A stretch of DNA of 21,317 bases, from the NCBI GenBank assembly GCA_024408905.1, contig JAKSUP010000002.1:1-21317 (forward strand), read 5' to 3'. The notes under the pieces were generated by a model. The model worked only from the letters and a program-made list of their open reading frames with translations, ran no database searches and was not told where the DNA came from. Within the stretch, counting starts at the first letter, position 1. Each line of letters begins with the position of its first letter. Made by a program: the position numbers and the translations under genes. Below, piece after piece: positions 1 to 8,153 of the stretch. Source of the stretch: a bacterium. Lineage in GTDB: Bacteria; Cyanobacteriota; Vampirovibrionia; Gastranaerophilales; Gastranaerophilaceae.

Positions 1-574
1 CTTCCTGCATAATATTTATTAAAGATTTACCTTGGTAATTTCTTATATTTTTCAAATCATAAAGAAGAACACCGGAATTAAAATAATTATCATAATCTTC
101 TAAACCAATAATTTTCTTATAGTATTTATAATCGAATTTTCCTTTTCCACGTTGATACAACAGACCTATATCACGAACAACACCCATAAGTTTGTCACCT
201 AAATCTATGTTATAAAAATTCGCAGGATCGCACATAAAATATGTGTCACAATCCAGATATATAATTCTCTCTATATCGGGGAATAGTTTTTCAATAAATA
301 TTCTAAAATACGCTGCAGTTGTTATATGTTGTCCCAATGGTAATTTATCTAACTCGTATTCTTTTTTCAAGCTATACATATCCGTATATATAATGTTGCA
401 ATTCTGAGTAGCCAGTTTATTTAATTTGACTTTGTTTGTATCACTTATTCCACCATCAAGTACATAAATATTGTATGTATTTTCAGAGGAGGCATTCTCA
501 ACTACTGATTGAATTGCTACACCCAAATATTTTGCATAATTATTATCACAGGAATAACATATATTTATTATCAT
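1..574 (-). CDS. Glycosyltransferase, GT8 family (partial, 3' end outside window)
   Basis: The first 191 residues of a GT8-type, nucleotide-sugar-dependent retaining glycosyltransferase can be read on the minus strand from the ATG at 572-574. The reading frame runs off the window edge, so the C-terminal part is missing. The N-terminus (MIINICYSCDNNYAKYLGVA) has the family's opening beta strand. A DxD metal/nucleotide-sugar motif reads YLDCD, with Asp108 and Asp110, and is followed by the NSGVLLYDL segment at about 166-174, both typical of GT8. A strong Shine-Dalgarno, GGAGG at 581-585, sits 6 bases before the ATG. The gap to the upstream gene's stop is 15 bases, so it is the third gene of a minus-strand operon. 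It is a divergent tandem paralogue of the neighbouring GT8 gene. The sugar donor and acceptor cannot be told from sequence; a surface-polysaccharide or LPS outer-core role is inferred from context. Confidence 0.88.
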   Translation of the reverse strand, partial: MIINICYSCDNNYAKYLGVAIQSVVENASSENTYNIYVLDGGISDTNKVKLNKLATQNCNIIYTDMYSLKKEYELDKLPLGQHITTAAYFRIFIEKLFPDIERIIYLDCDTYFMCDPANFYNIDLGDKLMGVVRDIGLLYQRGKGKFDYKYYKKIIGLEDYDNYFNSGVLLYDLKNIRNYQGKSLINIMQE

Positions 575-589
575 AAATCGCCTCCAAGA

Positions 590-1483
590 TTAAACTTTAC
601 TAAATAATTTTTTTCTAATATCCCTAAAAGTATATTTTTTCAGTTCCTTAGAGAGTTCATCCACATATTTTTTATAATCTTCGTATGGCTTTTTCATACG
701 CCAAGGTTTACCGGGAGATCCTGCATAATGAATTATTGCAGGATTAGTTTTTGCTTTAATTAATTCTTCATTTGTATAAACATCTTTTAAGTATTTATAT
801 TCTCTTGAAGTATTAAAATCATCTCTATAATTTATACTTTGTAAAACGCAATATTTAAAATCTAACGGCAGAATATTTTGACAAGTTATATTCATTAAAT
901 CCAAATCAAAAAATTTTAATTCTTTATATTTTATTTTTGCATTTTCAAGGAGTGTTTCTAAAAGGTTTTCTACCCTAAATTTTTCACAATTCAATAGCAT
1001 TAACCCTGACCAAAAAACATATTCTTTTTTATTTTCTTGAAAATATTTATGTCCGATAGTATTAGGAGAATTTTTTTCTGCCCTGACTGCTCCCAGTTCA
1101 TAATTCTCAATATTGCAGTTATAAAGCTCCGTTAAATCGTCTTTGAACAAGACATCTACATCAGAATAGATAGCCTTTTTATATTCCTTCAAGATAGAAG
1201 GAATTAAAAATCTGTAATAAACAATTTCTGTCCAGCTTCCTTTGCTTTTTGGAACATTAGCGAATATTTTCGGATTAATATAATGAAAAGCAACTGTGTG
1301 CTTTGAATTTTCAAAGAGTGAAGAAATGTTTTTTTGATCATCTAAACCTATGTCACTATGAAAAATTCTTACATCATAGATTGTGTCTTGGCAAGCACAA
1401 TCAATCAGGCTTTTTATTGCAACTGATGCGCCTAAAATAATTCTTTTATCAAAACAAAAAACTACAGGAATTACATTAGCCAT
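590..1483 (-). CDS. Glycosyltransferase, GT8 family (LPS galactosyl/glucosyltransferase-like)
   Basis: A complete 297-residue GT8 glycosyltransferase. Visible motifs are an opening strand (VIPVVFCFDKRIILGASVAI), a DxD motif in YSDVDVLFKDDL (Asp108 and Asp110, metal and nucleotide-sugar binding), the SGLMLLN segment at 159-165, and the C-terminal HYAGSPGKPW (His252, Gly255, Lys259, Trp261), which is the family's HxxGxxKPW signature. No signal peptide or membrane segment is seen, so it is likely cytosolic or peripheral. Its ATG overlaps the 3' end of the upstream glycosyltransferase by 8 bases, which implies translational coupling. It most resembles enzymes that add hexoses to LPS core or capsule. 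The exact sugar is unknown. Confidence 0.93.
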   Translation of the reverse strand: MANVIPVVFCFDKRIILGASVAIKSLIDCACQDTIYDVRIFHSDIGLDDQKNISSLFENSKHTVAFHYINPKIFANVPKSKGSWTEIVYYRFLIPSILKEYKKAIYSDVDVLFKDDLTELYNCNIENYELGAVRAEKNSPNTIGHKYFQENKKEYVFWSGLMLLNCEKFRVENLLETLLENAKIKYKELKFFDLDLMNITCQNILPLDFKYCVLQSINYRDDFNTSREYKYLKDVYTNEELIKAKTNPAIIHYAGSPGKPWRMKKPYEDYKKYVDELSKELKKYTFRDIRKKLFSKV

Positions 1484-2657
1484 TAATTAGTCCCCTTAAA
1501 TTTTCCAACGAAGATTTATACAAAACATCAACATATTTTTTAAGTTCATCTTGCATTGTTTTATATTCATCTTGTGTCATATTGATAGCTTTTTGCATAG
1601 CATTTGCATAGTCTGTGCTGTACAAAATTGAATTTTTGTCATTAAATCCGTTTATCGGGGCAAAGCTTTCAAGCAATATACACGGTTTTAAAAATCCGTA
1701 TATAAGTTGGAAATTGCCACTTGTTTGATATTTTGTATACTTAACGTGTTCAGGATTGTTTTCATTATAAGATGTTAGCAAAAAGTCGGCTTTCTCTATT
1801 TCATCATACATTTTTGAAAAAGATAACCTGCCTTTTATATCAAAGTATTTTTGAATTTCCTTTGGAATATTTTTTAAATGCCCCTTACCAATTACTGTTA
1901 TTTTAAAATTTTCAAAGCCACTGTCATGTAACTTCTTAACAACGTCTACGATTGCATCTGAATTCTTTTTGTTGCCACGCAAAGCACCTATTGTTACAAA
2001 ATTTGTAATATCATCGTTTTTAGGAGTTATTTTTATGTTCTCCCCAAAATAAAACGGATTAACGACAACCGAATTAGCACCTTTGTAATCTAATTGTCTG
2101 AGCGTAATAATCTTGTCTTTCCAAGTATTGTTATCAATAGCTTCTTTTGCCTTATGTTCAACAAAATATATTTTATTTTTGTCTGTTGCTTCATTAAAAG
2201 TTTCATAAGCTTGGTCGTAATTACTATTATCACATAACTTTCCGACTGTTGTAACCAAAACTCCTTTTACATTATTCAAATCAGCTTTTTTGAAAAATTT
2301 TCGCAAGTTTTTAGATGATATTTTATTTAATGATATTTTTTCGTTTTTATCAAATCTTAAAAACAAACCATTTTTTATATGCTCTTTTTCAACACAAACA
2401 GAAACGTGATACCCTAGATCAATCAGATATTTTACATACCCGGGAACTACTTCGGAGTGATTTTTACTACAAGGCTCCCATACAATAAAAGTGTTGTCTT
2501 TTATAATTGGCTTCTGTAATTCAAAATGAGGTTTGATATATGTATTAAACAAAGACTCATAAGTATTCCATTCGAATAAATGTGAAAGCGTATCTTTAAA
2601 AACACTTATTGCTACAGGTTTAACCACATCTTTTAATTCCGTTTCCGAACTTTCCAC
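1476..2657 (-). CDS. Glycosyltransferase, GT-B fold (GT4-like)
   Basis: This 393-residue protein is probably a GT-B glycosyltransferase. The C-terminal half carries GT4-like landmarks: a strand plus loop near residues 222-230 (VTIGALRGNKKN), the KITVIGKG strand with following loop near 253-260, KGRLSFSKMYDEIEKADFLLTSY at roughly 275-297, and a late acidic region (LLESFAPING). The N-terminal half (FIVWEPCSKNHSEVVPGYVKYL) is not one I recognise from a named family. The start is GTG at 2655-2657, with GAGGG 8 bases upstream; there is no in-frame ATG nearby. It is the first gene of the minus-strand glycosyltransferase operon and overlaps the next by 8 bases. Substrates are unknown. Confidence 0.75.
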   Translation of the reverse strand: MESSETELKDVVKPVAISVFKDTLSHLFEWNTYESLFNTYIKPHFELQKPIIKDNTFIVWEPCSKNHSEVVPGYVKYLIDLGYHVSVCVEKEHIKNGLFLRFDKNEKISLNKISSKNLRKFFKKADLNNVKGVLVTTVGKLCDNSNYDQAYETFNEATDKNKIYFVEHKAKEAIDNNTWKDKIITLRQLDYKGANSVVVNPFYFGENIKITPKNDDITNFVTIGALRGNKKNSDAIVDVVKKLHDSGFENFKITVIGKGHLKNIPKEIQKYFDIKGRLSFSKMYDEIEKADFLLTSYNENNPEHVKYTKYQTSGNFQLIYGFLKPCILLESFAPINGFNDKNSILYSTDYANAMQKAINMTQDEYKTMQDELKKYVDVLYKSSLENLRGLING

Positions 2658-2716
2658 AAAAATTTCCCTCTACAAAACATCTAATTTACTGAATTATCAC
2701 TACTATTCACGATTCT

Positions 2717-2722
2717 ATTATA
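2717..2722 (-). promoter_or_regulatory. Possible -10 element of the glycosyltransferase operon
   Basis: A consensus TATAAT reads on the minus strand here, about 60 bases before the GTG start at 2657. No convincing -35 hexamer lies 16-18 bases upstream; that stretch is T-rich and contains the tandem ATTTTTTGATTTTTT. The assignment rests on the -10 and position only. Confidence 0.35.
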
Positions 2723-2813
2723 AAAAAATCAAAAAATCTTTGTTTAAAATTTTTTATTTACATATTTTAACCTTATATACAAATATTAAGGAGCAATAAT
2801 ATCATTTGACAAC

Positions 2814-2843
2814 TTTACAATTTGCACAACATGAAAATATATA
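2814..2843 (+). promoter_or_regulatory. Possible promoter of the heptosyltransferase gene
   Basis: TTTACA (2814-2819) is separated by 18 bases from TATATA (2838-2843), roughly 45 bases before the ATG at 2888. A perfect TTGACA lies at 2806-2811, but nothing resembling a -10 is found 16-18 bases after it. The region is AT-rich, so chance matches are likely. Confidence 0.35.
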
Positions 2844-2887
2844 GTATTCTGTAATAAGAGATAGCGTGGGATGTGGAGTTATATGAT

Positions 2888-3937
2888 ATGAAAAAGGTTC
2901 TGATAGTAAGACTCTCAGCTATGGGAGATGTTATCTTTAATATTCCTTTGGCAAATATTCTAAAATATAACGGATATGAAGTCACATGGATTGTTTCAGA
3001 AAAAGGATATGAACTCATTAAAGACAATCCTGCTGTTGATGAAACAATACTTGCCCCAATTGAAAAATGGAAAAAACAACCATTAAAACAAAACATTAAA
3101 GAATATTTTGAAATAATAAAATACCTGCGTTCCAAAAAATTCGATATCGCAATTGATACTCAATTGCTTTTAAAAAGTTGTATCTGGACAGCTTTTTGTG
3201 GTGCAAAACGTCGTATCGTTTCAAAATCAGCCAGAGAATTTGCAATCCTTGGTGGAAACGAAGTTATCGAGAAATTACGTACTGATTTTTCAAAACACGT
3301 TACAAATAACTACCTCAAATTTGCAAGACATTTGAACATAAATTTTACTGATATAAAGGTAACACTTCCACCGGTAACAGACGAAACAAAACAAAAGGTG
3401 GACGAATTATTAAAAGGTATTGATACTTCTAAGCCAATCTTGACTCTTGCACCTGCAACAACTTGGGAAACAAAACATTGGAATAAAAACAATTGGCGAG
3501 AATTGGTTTCAAGGCTTGAAAATGATTATACATTAATTTTTACCGGAACATCCGGCGACGAAGGACTGATTAAATATATTTCCGGAGGAAATCATCTGTC
3601 TGTTGCAGGAAAAACAAGTATATTAGAACTTGCAGAAGTATATAGGCGTTCTGAATTATTGATTTCATTGGATAGTGGAAGCACACACCTCGCATGGGCT
3701 ACAGGAGTACCAAAAATTGTTTCTATATTTTGTTCAACTCCTGCTTCGCATTATGCCCCTCTCGGAAGCTCTGAAAAATATATTGCAGTTTCGGGAACAC
3801 TGCCTTGCCAGCCTTGTCACAAAAAACATTGTCCTATGTCGGAAGGTATGATTAATCAATGCACTATGTATCCTTCTGTTGACGAAGTTTATGATGCAAT
3901 TCAAAAGTTATGTCCTATAAATACAAAATGCTTTTAA
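2888..3937 (+). CDS. Heptosyltransferase, GT9 family (ADP-heptose:LPS heptosyltransferase-like)
   Basis: A 349-residue GT9 glycosyltransferase, expected to transfer heptose from an ADP-heptose donor onto LPS inner core at the cytoplasmic face. The opening MKKVLIVRLSAMGDVIFNIP has the family GD motif; Asp13 matches the proposed catalytic base of WaaC-type enzymes. Further on are LAPATTWETKHW (189-198, donor-binding Lys196) and LDSGSTHLAWATGVP (261-275, Asp262). The C-terminus has four cysteines (307, 310, 315, 325) in the LPCQPC...HC...QC pattern seen in many GT9 proteins. I place the start at ATG 2888 with GGAG (2875-2878) 9 bases upstream. An in-frame GTG at 2873 would add five residues but overlaps that ribosome binding site. 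The next gene begins 71 bases downstream on the same strand. It implies a Gram-negative envelope. Confidence 0.9.
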   Translation: MKKVLIVRLSAMGDVIFNIPLANILKYNGYEVTWIVSEKGYELIKDNPAVDETILAPIEKWKKQPLKQNIKEYFEIIKYLRSKKFDIAIDTQLLLKSCIWTAFCGAKRRIVSKSAREFAILGGNEVIEKLRTDFSKHVTNNYLKFARHLNINFTDIKVTLPPVTDETKQKVDELLKGIDTSKPILTLAPATTWETKHWNKNNWRELVSRLENDYTLIFTGTSGDEGLIKYISGGNHLSVAGKTSILELAEVYRRSELLISLDSGSTHLAWATGVPKIVSIFCSTPASHYAPLGSSEKYIAVSGTLPCQPCHKKHCPMSEGMINQCTMYPSVDEVYDAIQKLCPINTKCF

Positions 3938-3954
3938 AATTATACTAAAAATGT

Positions 3955-3960
3955 TATAAT
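3955..3960 (+). promoter_or_regulatory. Possible -10 element before the sugar transferase
   Basis: TATAAT lies about 50 bases before the ATG at 4009, in the 71-base gap after the heptosyltransferase. The expected -35 position has only a weak TTTTAA match, and co-transcription from the upstream gene is equally possible. Confidence 0.3.
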
Positions 3961-4008
3961 AGATAAGGTATGAGAGTGTTCTCAAAATAGTATAACTTAG
4001 GAGTTAAA

Positions 4009-5349
4009 ATGACTGTATTATCCAGATCTGTTTACGTATTAGCAATAGTTGATGCCATTATTATAACTTTAACATCAATTATCGGATACGCACTAATCGT
4101 TCCAACTGTTGGAATTTTATTAGCATTTACTTTGCCATTCATAATTATCTCAATGATAATTTATGGATTAAAAGACCTTTATAAAATAAGAAAATATTCT
4201 TTCAAAGACATTTTTATTTTATTTGAAATTGTTTTTATAGCGTCATTCATCGCCGGAACCCCTGCCATAATTTTCTACGGTTTATACGGCATTAGTATGA
4301 TATTGTTTGATATCATTTTCATTTATTTGGGATTATTAGTTTCAAGAATAATTTACCTAACTTATAAAAAGTTCTTTAAACCTGTTAAAAATGTATTAAT
4401 CGTTGGTGCAGGACAAGATGGAAAATTAATTGCAGAAGAAATCCAAGAAAGACCTGAACTTGGAATGAGAGTTGTCGGATTTTTGGATGATAATATGAAC
4501 AATATTGAGGAAGAAGATTCTTCAATTCCAATTTTGGGTTTAACTTATGATTCAGAAGCTGTAATCAAAGATAATAATGTTGATATAGTAATTATAGCCG
4601 TAAAAGCAAGAATGGACGGAAACATTTTGTCAGACTTGGCAAAAGGTATACCATTAGGCGTTCAAGTTTGGAGAATGCCGACATTCTATGCCCACATTAC
4701 GCATAAATTATTTACTTCAAAGATGGCCGTAAACTGGTTATTCTACGATTTTGTTCGACCTAAATATATTATGTACTCTCACATAAAAAGAGTTCTGGAC
4801 GTAATTTCAGCCATAACAATAATGTTGATAACTCTGCCAATTACATTAATTGCAGTTATTGGCATCAAATTATCTGATTTTGGACCTATATTTTATACCC
4901 AAACAAGAATTGGTAAATTCGGAAAACCGTTCAGAATGGTAAAATTTAGAACAATGTACCAAGACAAAGTTGACCAAACATTTGATGACGATTTAGAAGA
5001 TATAAGCAAAAATGATAAACGCATTATGCCATTCTGTCGTTGGATAAGAAAATTACACATAGATGATATTCCACAAATGATAAATATCCTTAAAGGTGAA
5101 ATGAGCCTTATCGGTCCAAGACCTGTAAGAGAAGAAGTAGATTATAAACACGAAGGTACAATCCCATTCTGGGAATGCAGACGTTGGGTACGCCCCGGAT
5201 TTACAGGTTGGCAGCAAATTTGCTCGATTGATTGTATTCCGGAAGAAAGACTCGGATACGACTTATATTATATTAAAAACCGGACTCTTATGTGGGAAAT
5301 TGCGATTTTCCTTCGCTATATATTAAAATTATTAAGTGGCAAATTATAA
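4009..5349 (+). CDS. Polyprenyl-phosphate sugar-1-phosphate transferase (WcaJ/WbaP-like)
   Basis: A 446-residue membrane enzyme of the bacterial sugar transferase family, which starts polysaccharide synthesis by moving a hexose-1-phosphate from a UDP-sugar to undecaprenyl phosphate. Hydrophobic segments fall near 8-30, 33-52, 68-92 and 95-116. A Rossmann-like domain follows, with GAGQDG (133-138) and VVGFLDD. A re-entrant or membrane helix lies at about 264-288. The catalytic domain has KRVLD (260-264), KFRTM (312-316), HIDDIPQMINILKGEMSLIG (350-369), GPRPVREE and RPGFTGWQQ (395-403), all family signatures. GGAG sits just upstream of the ATG. It is followed at once by a strong terminator. With the neighbouring glycosyltransferases it points to capsule, exopolysaccharide or O-antigen synthesis. 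The sugar (Glc, Gal or GlcNAc type) cannot be assigned. Confidence 0.93.
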   Translation: MTVLSRSVYVLAIVDAIIITLTSIIGYALIVPTVGILLAFTLPFIIISMIIYGLKDLYKIRKYSFKDIFILFEIVFIASFIAGTPAIIFYGLYGISMILFDIIFIYLGLLVSRIIYLTYKKFFKPVKNVLIVGAGQDGKLIAEEIQERPELGMRVVGFLDDNMNNIEEEDSSIPILGLTYDSEAVIKDNNVDIVIIAVKARMDGNILSDLAKGIPLGVQVWRMPTFYAHITHKLFTSKMAVNWLFYDFVRPKYIMYSHIKRVLDVISAITIMLITLPITLIAVIGIKLSDFGPIFYTQTRIGKFGKPFRMVKFRTMYQDKVDQTFDDDLEDISKNDKRIMPFCRWIRKLHIDDIPQMINILKGEMSLIGPRPVREEVDYKHEGTIPFWECRRWVRPGFTGWQQICSIDCIPEERLGYDLYYIKNRTLMWEIAIFLRYILKLLSGKL

Positions 5350-5356
5350 TAGAAAT

Positions 5357-5387
5357 AAAAAAGCAGCTACGAAATAGCTGCTTTTTT
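5357..5387. terminator. Bidirectional rho-independent terminator
   Basis: A perfect 13-bp stem AAAAAAGCAGCTA / TAGCTGCTTTTTT with a 5-base CGAAA loop. The A run on the left and T run on the right give a U tract on either strand, so it can end the sugar-transferase transcript (plus) and the convergent hypothetical gene (minus). Confidence 0.88.
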
Positions 5388-5396
5388 ATTCTCTAA

Positions 5397-6047
5397 TTAA
5401 GCGATGTAAACCCCCGGATCGTATACAAAATTAGATATAAATTTCACTGCTATATCATCTTTAATTTTTGCATAAAATTCATTAGATAATGATTCGCCAT
5501 AACCAGCATCATAGGATTTATCATTTTTTTTGCAGCAGTCTTTATATTCTTTAATTATGCTTTTTTTATTTTCTGCTTCTTGAGGTTTTAATTCATCACG
5601 GACACTAACATCCAAAAAGTCTATATATGATTCTATAGCCTCTTTTTCAGCAGTTAATTCTTCAATTTCCAGCCTTGTATCTTCACCGGGATATTCTTTA
5701 TAAAATTCTTCATCTTCGGCTATCGTTGTTTCTAAATAATTAAAGAGTATTTCGGCTTGATGTCTTAGTTCATCATAATTTTTACCATTGATACCATATT
5801 TTCTGGCAAATTTTTGAACCAAATTTTTATCTTCCGGAACTAAGTTAATATTCTTTTCAAAACGAGCATTAACATCCTCTTTCGGAACATCTTTTACGAA
5901 AACATCACCATTAACCATATCGTTCACAAGAAGAACTCCTAATGCTGTTGTCGCAGCCGGAATTAATCTCTGAGTCGGGGCTAATAATCCGAAGGCAACA
6001 TTCTTATTTTTTGATTCATAAAACGAAATAGGATTTATTGTAAGCAT
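5397..6047 (-). CDS. Hypothetical protein with N-terminal NPISF/NVAFG-type segment
   Basis: A 216-residue protein I do not recognise. The start is taken as the ATG at 6045-6047, because GAAAGGA (6054-6060) lies 6 bases upstream; an in-frame ATG at 6071 would add eight residues and include that ribosome binding site. The N-terminus reads MLTINPISFYESKNKNVAFG, followed by a mildly hydrophobic stretch (LLAPTQRLIPAATTALGVLLV, about 21-41). The rest is acidic and highly charged, probably alpha-helical, with a Glu/Lys-rich region near 105-175 and a Cys pair around 171-172. I recall short openings ending in NVxFG on many uncharacterised Gastranaerophilales proteins, but this is unverified. It stands alone, convergent with the sugar transferase and divergent from gatA. 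No function is proposed. Confidence 0.8.
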   Translation of the reverse strand: MLTINPISFYESKNKNVAFGLLAPTQRLIPAATTALGVLLVNDMVNGDVFVKDVPKEDVNARFEKNINLVPEDKNLVQKFARKYGINGKNYDELRHQAEILFNYLETTIAEDEEFYKEYPGEDTRLEIEELTAEKEAIESYIDFLDVSVRDELKPQEAENKKSIIKEYKDCCKKNDKSYDAGYGESLSNEFYAKIKDDIAVKFISNFVYDPGVYIA

Positions 6048-6175
6048 ATTTAGTCCTTTCTTAACACACAAAATTTAGAAAACTTTAAAAAAATTTTTTT
6101 GCTAAACAAAATTCATGTTTTTACATAACTTTACAAAATAATAATGCAGATAATTTTTATCATACTTGTTTTTGA

Positions 6176-6181
6176 TATAAT
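6176..6181 (+). promoter_or_regulatory. Probable -10 element of gatA
   Basis: TATAAT lies 27 bases before the ATG at 6209, which would give a leader of about 20 bases. The -35 position 17 bases upstream (6153-6158, ATTTTT) matches poorly. Confidence 0.45.
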
Positions 6182-6208
6182 ATTTTTAAAGAAATAGTGA
6201 GGATGATT

Positions 6209-7672
6209 ATGCAAGATTTATTGAAAAAGAGCGCAATTGAACAAAGCGAAGCTATTAAGAATAAAGAAGTTTCTGCTGTAGAACTTACGCAGGCCACAAT
6301 TGAAAGAATTAAATCTATTGATGAAAAATTGGGAGCTTATAATTCTTTGACAGAAGATACAGCACTTGAAACAGCTAAAAAAGTTGATGAAAAAGTTGCT
6401 AAAGGCGAAGAATTACCACTATTGGCCGGTGTTCCTTTAGCGTTAAAAGATAATATGAACCTCATTGGTTCAAGAACAACTGCATCAAGTAAAATTTTAG
6501 AAAATTTTGTTTCACCATACAATGCAACTGTTACACAAAAATTATTAGAAAACCTAGTTCCAATTGTTGGTAAAGCTAACTTAGACGAATTTGCAATGGG
6601 TTCTTCAAACGAAAACTCTGCATTTAAAAAAGTTCACAACCCTTGGAATTTGAATAAAGTTCCCGGTGGCTCATCCGGTGGTTCTGCTGCATCTGTTGCT
6701 TCTTGCGAATCAACTCTTGCTTTAGGTTCCGATACAGGTGGCAGTATAAGATTACCTGCAAGTTTTTGTGGTATTGTCGGGATGAAACCTACATACGGAA
6801 AAGTTTCAAGATATGGCTTAATAGCTTTTGCATCTTCTCTTGACCAAATCGGTCCATTCTCAAGAACAGTTGAAGATTCAGCAGCTTTACTGGAGGTAAT
6901 TTCAGGATATGATGAACACGACTCAACATCATTAAAATTACCTGTAGAAAACTACAGAAATTCTTTAAACAACGATATTAAAGGCATGAAAATAGGTGTT
7001 GTTAAAGAATTTACACAAGAAGGTTTATCACCTGATGTTGAAAAAGCAATGCAAAATGCAATTGATACATATAAATCTCTTGGGGCTGAAATAGTTGAAA
7101 TTTCTTTACCAAATATTAAACATTCTATCGGCATTTATTACATTCTGGCAACTGCAGAATGTTCTTCAAACTTGGCAAGATTTGACGGCGTAAGATATGG
7201 ACACAGAAATCAAGATGCTAACAATTTGCTTGATATGTACTGCAAATCTCGTTCAGAAGGTTTCGGACCTGAAGTAAAACGTCGTATAATGCTTGGTACA
7301 TATGCACTGAGTTCAGGTTATTATGATGCTTACTACAAAAAAGCTCAACAAATGCGACGTGTCGTTACAGAAGATTTCTTAAAAGCATTCTCACAAGTTG
7401 ATGCCCTAATTTCACCAACTTGCCCTAATACAGCATTTGATTTGGGTTCGAAAACAGAAGACCCTCTTGCAATGTATTTAACTGATATTATGACAATCGG
7501 TGCTAACTTGGCCGGTATTCCTGCAATTTCAATTCCTGCCGGATTTGATACTGATGGCATGCCAATCGGTTTACAAATTATGACGCCACAATTAACAGAA
7601 GCTAAGTTATTTAACATTTCATACAAATTTGAACAAGCTAATGATTATTACAAAAAATTAGCTAATATATAG
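6209..7672 (+). CDS. gatA: Aspartyl/glutamyl-tRNA(Asn/Gln) amidotransferase subunit A
   Basis: GatA, the glutaminase subunit of the GatCAB complex, releases ammonia from glutamine so that misacylated Glu-tRNA(Gln) or Asp-tRNA(Asn) can be amidated. The 487-residue length is normal. The amidase-signature Ser-cisSer-Lys triad is complete: Lys80 in GVPLALKDN, Ser155 in VPGGSSGGSA and the nucleophile Ser179 in GSDTGGSIRLP, each one residue later than in the Staphylococcus aureus enzyme as I recall it. The start is set at ATG 6209-6211, with GAGG (6199-6202) 6 bases upstream; an in-frame GTG at 6197 lies inside that ribosome binding site. gatB and gatC are not next to it. The gene is bounded by a terminator at 7692-7731. 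It implies tRNA-dependent Gln and/or Asn charging in this organism. Confidence 0.97.
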   Translation: MQDLLKKSAIEQSEAIKNKEVSAVELTQATIERIKSIDEKLGAYNSLTEDTALETAKKVDEKVAKGEELPLLAGVPLALKDNMNLIGSRTTASSKILENFVSPYNATVTQKLLENLVPIVGKANLDEFAMGSSNENSAFKKVHNPWNLNKVPGGSSGGSAASVASCESTLALGSDTGGSIRLPASFCGIVGMKPTYGKVSRYGLIAFASSLDQIGPFSRTVEDSAALLEVISGYDEHDSTSLKLPVENYRNSLNNDIKGMKIGVVKEFTQEGLSPDVEKAMQNAIDTYKSLGAEIVEISLPNIKHSIGIYYILATAECSSNLARFDGVRYGHRNQDANNLLDMYCKSRSEGFGPEVKRRIMLGTYALSSGYYDAYYKKAQQMRRVVTEDFLKAFSQVDALISPTCPNTAFDLGSKTEDPLAMYLTDIMTIGANLAGIPAISIPAGFDTDGMPIGLQIMTPQLTEAKLFNISYKFEQANDYYKKLANI

Positions 7673-7691
7673 GTAAACTTTTGTAAACATA

Positions 7692-7731
7692 AAAACACCT
7701 GAATAAGCAATTTTTGTCATTCAGGTGTTTT
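7692..7731. terminator. Bidirectional rho-independent terminator after gatA
   Basis: A 13-bp stem AAAACACCTGAAT / ATTCAGGTGTTTT (7692-7704 and 7719-7731) with a 14-base loop. T-rich sequence follows on the right and A-rich sequence on the left, so it should work for gatA on plus and for any ATP synthase transcript running past atpG on minus. It ends only 23 bases before the next plus-strand start. Confidence 0.8.
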
Positions 7732-7754
7732 ATTGTTTTTGCAAAGGAGTGTTT

Positions 7755-8153
7755 ATGGCAAAAATAGTTCCACAAATCACAAGAACTTTAGATAACGGTT
7801 ATGTGCAAGTTGAAATCGCTCAACCTAATAAGCGTGTTAAATTCTATAAAATGCCACAAGAAAATGCAGAACATTTTTGCGATAATTACGGAAAAAATAG
7901 TAAAAAAATGAGAACACTATCAGATTTGTTAACTTTTTGTTGTGCAGCAGGAGGCTTTGCATTAGTACACAAATTTAACAAAAGCTTGGGAAGTAAAATG
8001 AGAGCCTTTACAGATATAGGAGGAGCAATCATTACTGCCGGTTTGGGGTCATTTATCGGTGCAAAAATTTGCATGAACGATTACAAAAATTTCATGCAGG
8101 AACACAAAGCCGAAGAATTTATATATGAAAATAAGCTCAGCGAAATTATATAG
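7755..8153 (+). CDS. Small hypothetical membrane protein
   Basis: A 132-residue protein with no family I recognise. The ATG at 7755 is preceded by a strong AAAGGAG (7743-7749) at 5-base spacing; longer in-frame starts overlap the terminator and are not credible. The first 50 residues are polar (MAKIVPQITRTLDNGYVQVE...). Two hydrophobic, glycine- and alanine-rich segments follow, at about 56-72 (LLTFCCAAGGFALVHKF) and 86-106 (TDIGGAIITAGLGSFIGAKIC), so a helical hairpin in the membrane is likely. The C-terminus is charged. No promoter fits between the gatA terminator and the start. The last 8 bases overlap the 3' end of atpG on the other strand. Its role is unknown. Confidence 0.75.
   Translation: MAKIVPQITRTLDNGYVQVEIAQPNKRVKFYKMPQENAEHFCDNYGKNSKKMRTLSDLLTFCCAAGGFALVHKFNKSLGSKMRAFTDIGGAIITAGLGSFIGAKICMNDYKNFMQEHKAEEFIYENKLSEII

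Noticed and set aside
2806..2834. Perfect TTGACA at 2806-2811 as a -35 for the heptosyltransferase gene
   Set aside because: The sequence 16-18 bases downstream (ACATGA region) does not resemble a -10, so the hexamer alone was not called.
2815..3135. 106-codon minus-strand frame at 2815-3135
   Set aside because: It lies over the start of the heptosyltransferase gene, has no ribosome binding site and encodes no recognisable protein; it is a shadow of the real gene.
3969..3990. Small hairpin TGAGA GTGT TCTCA between the heptosyltransferase and sugar transferase
   Set aside because: A 5-bp stem followed by only four A bases and no T run; not convincing as terminator or operator.
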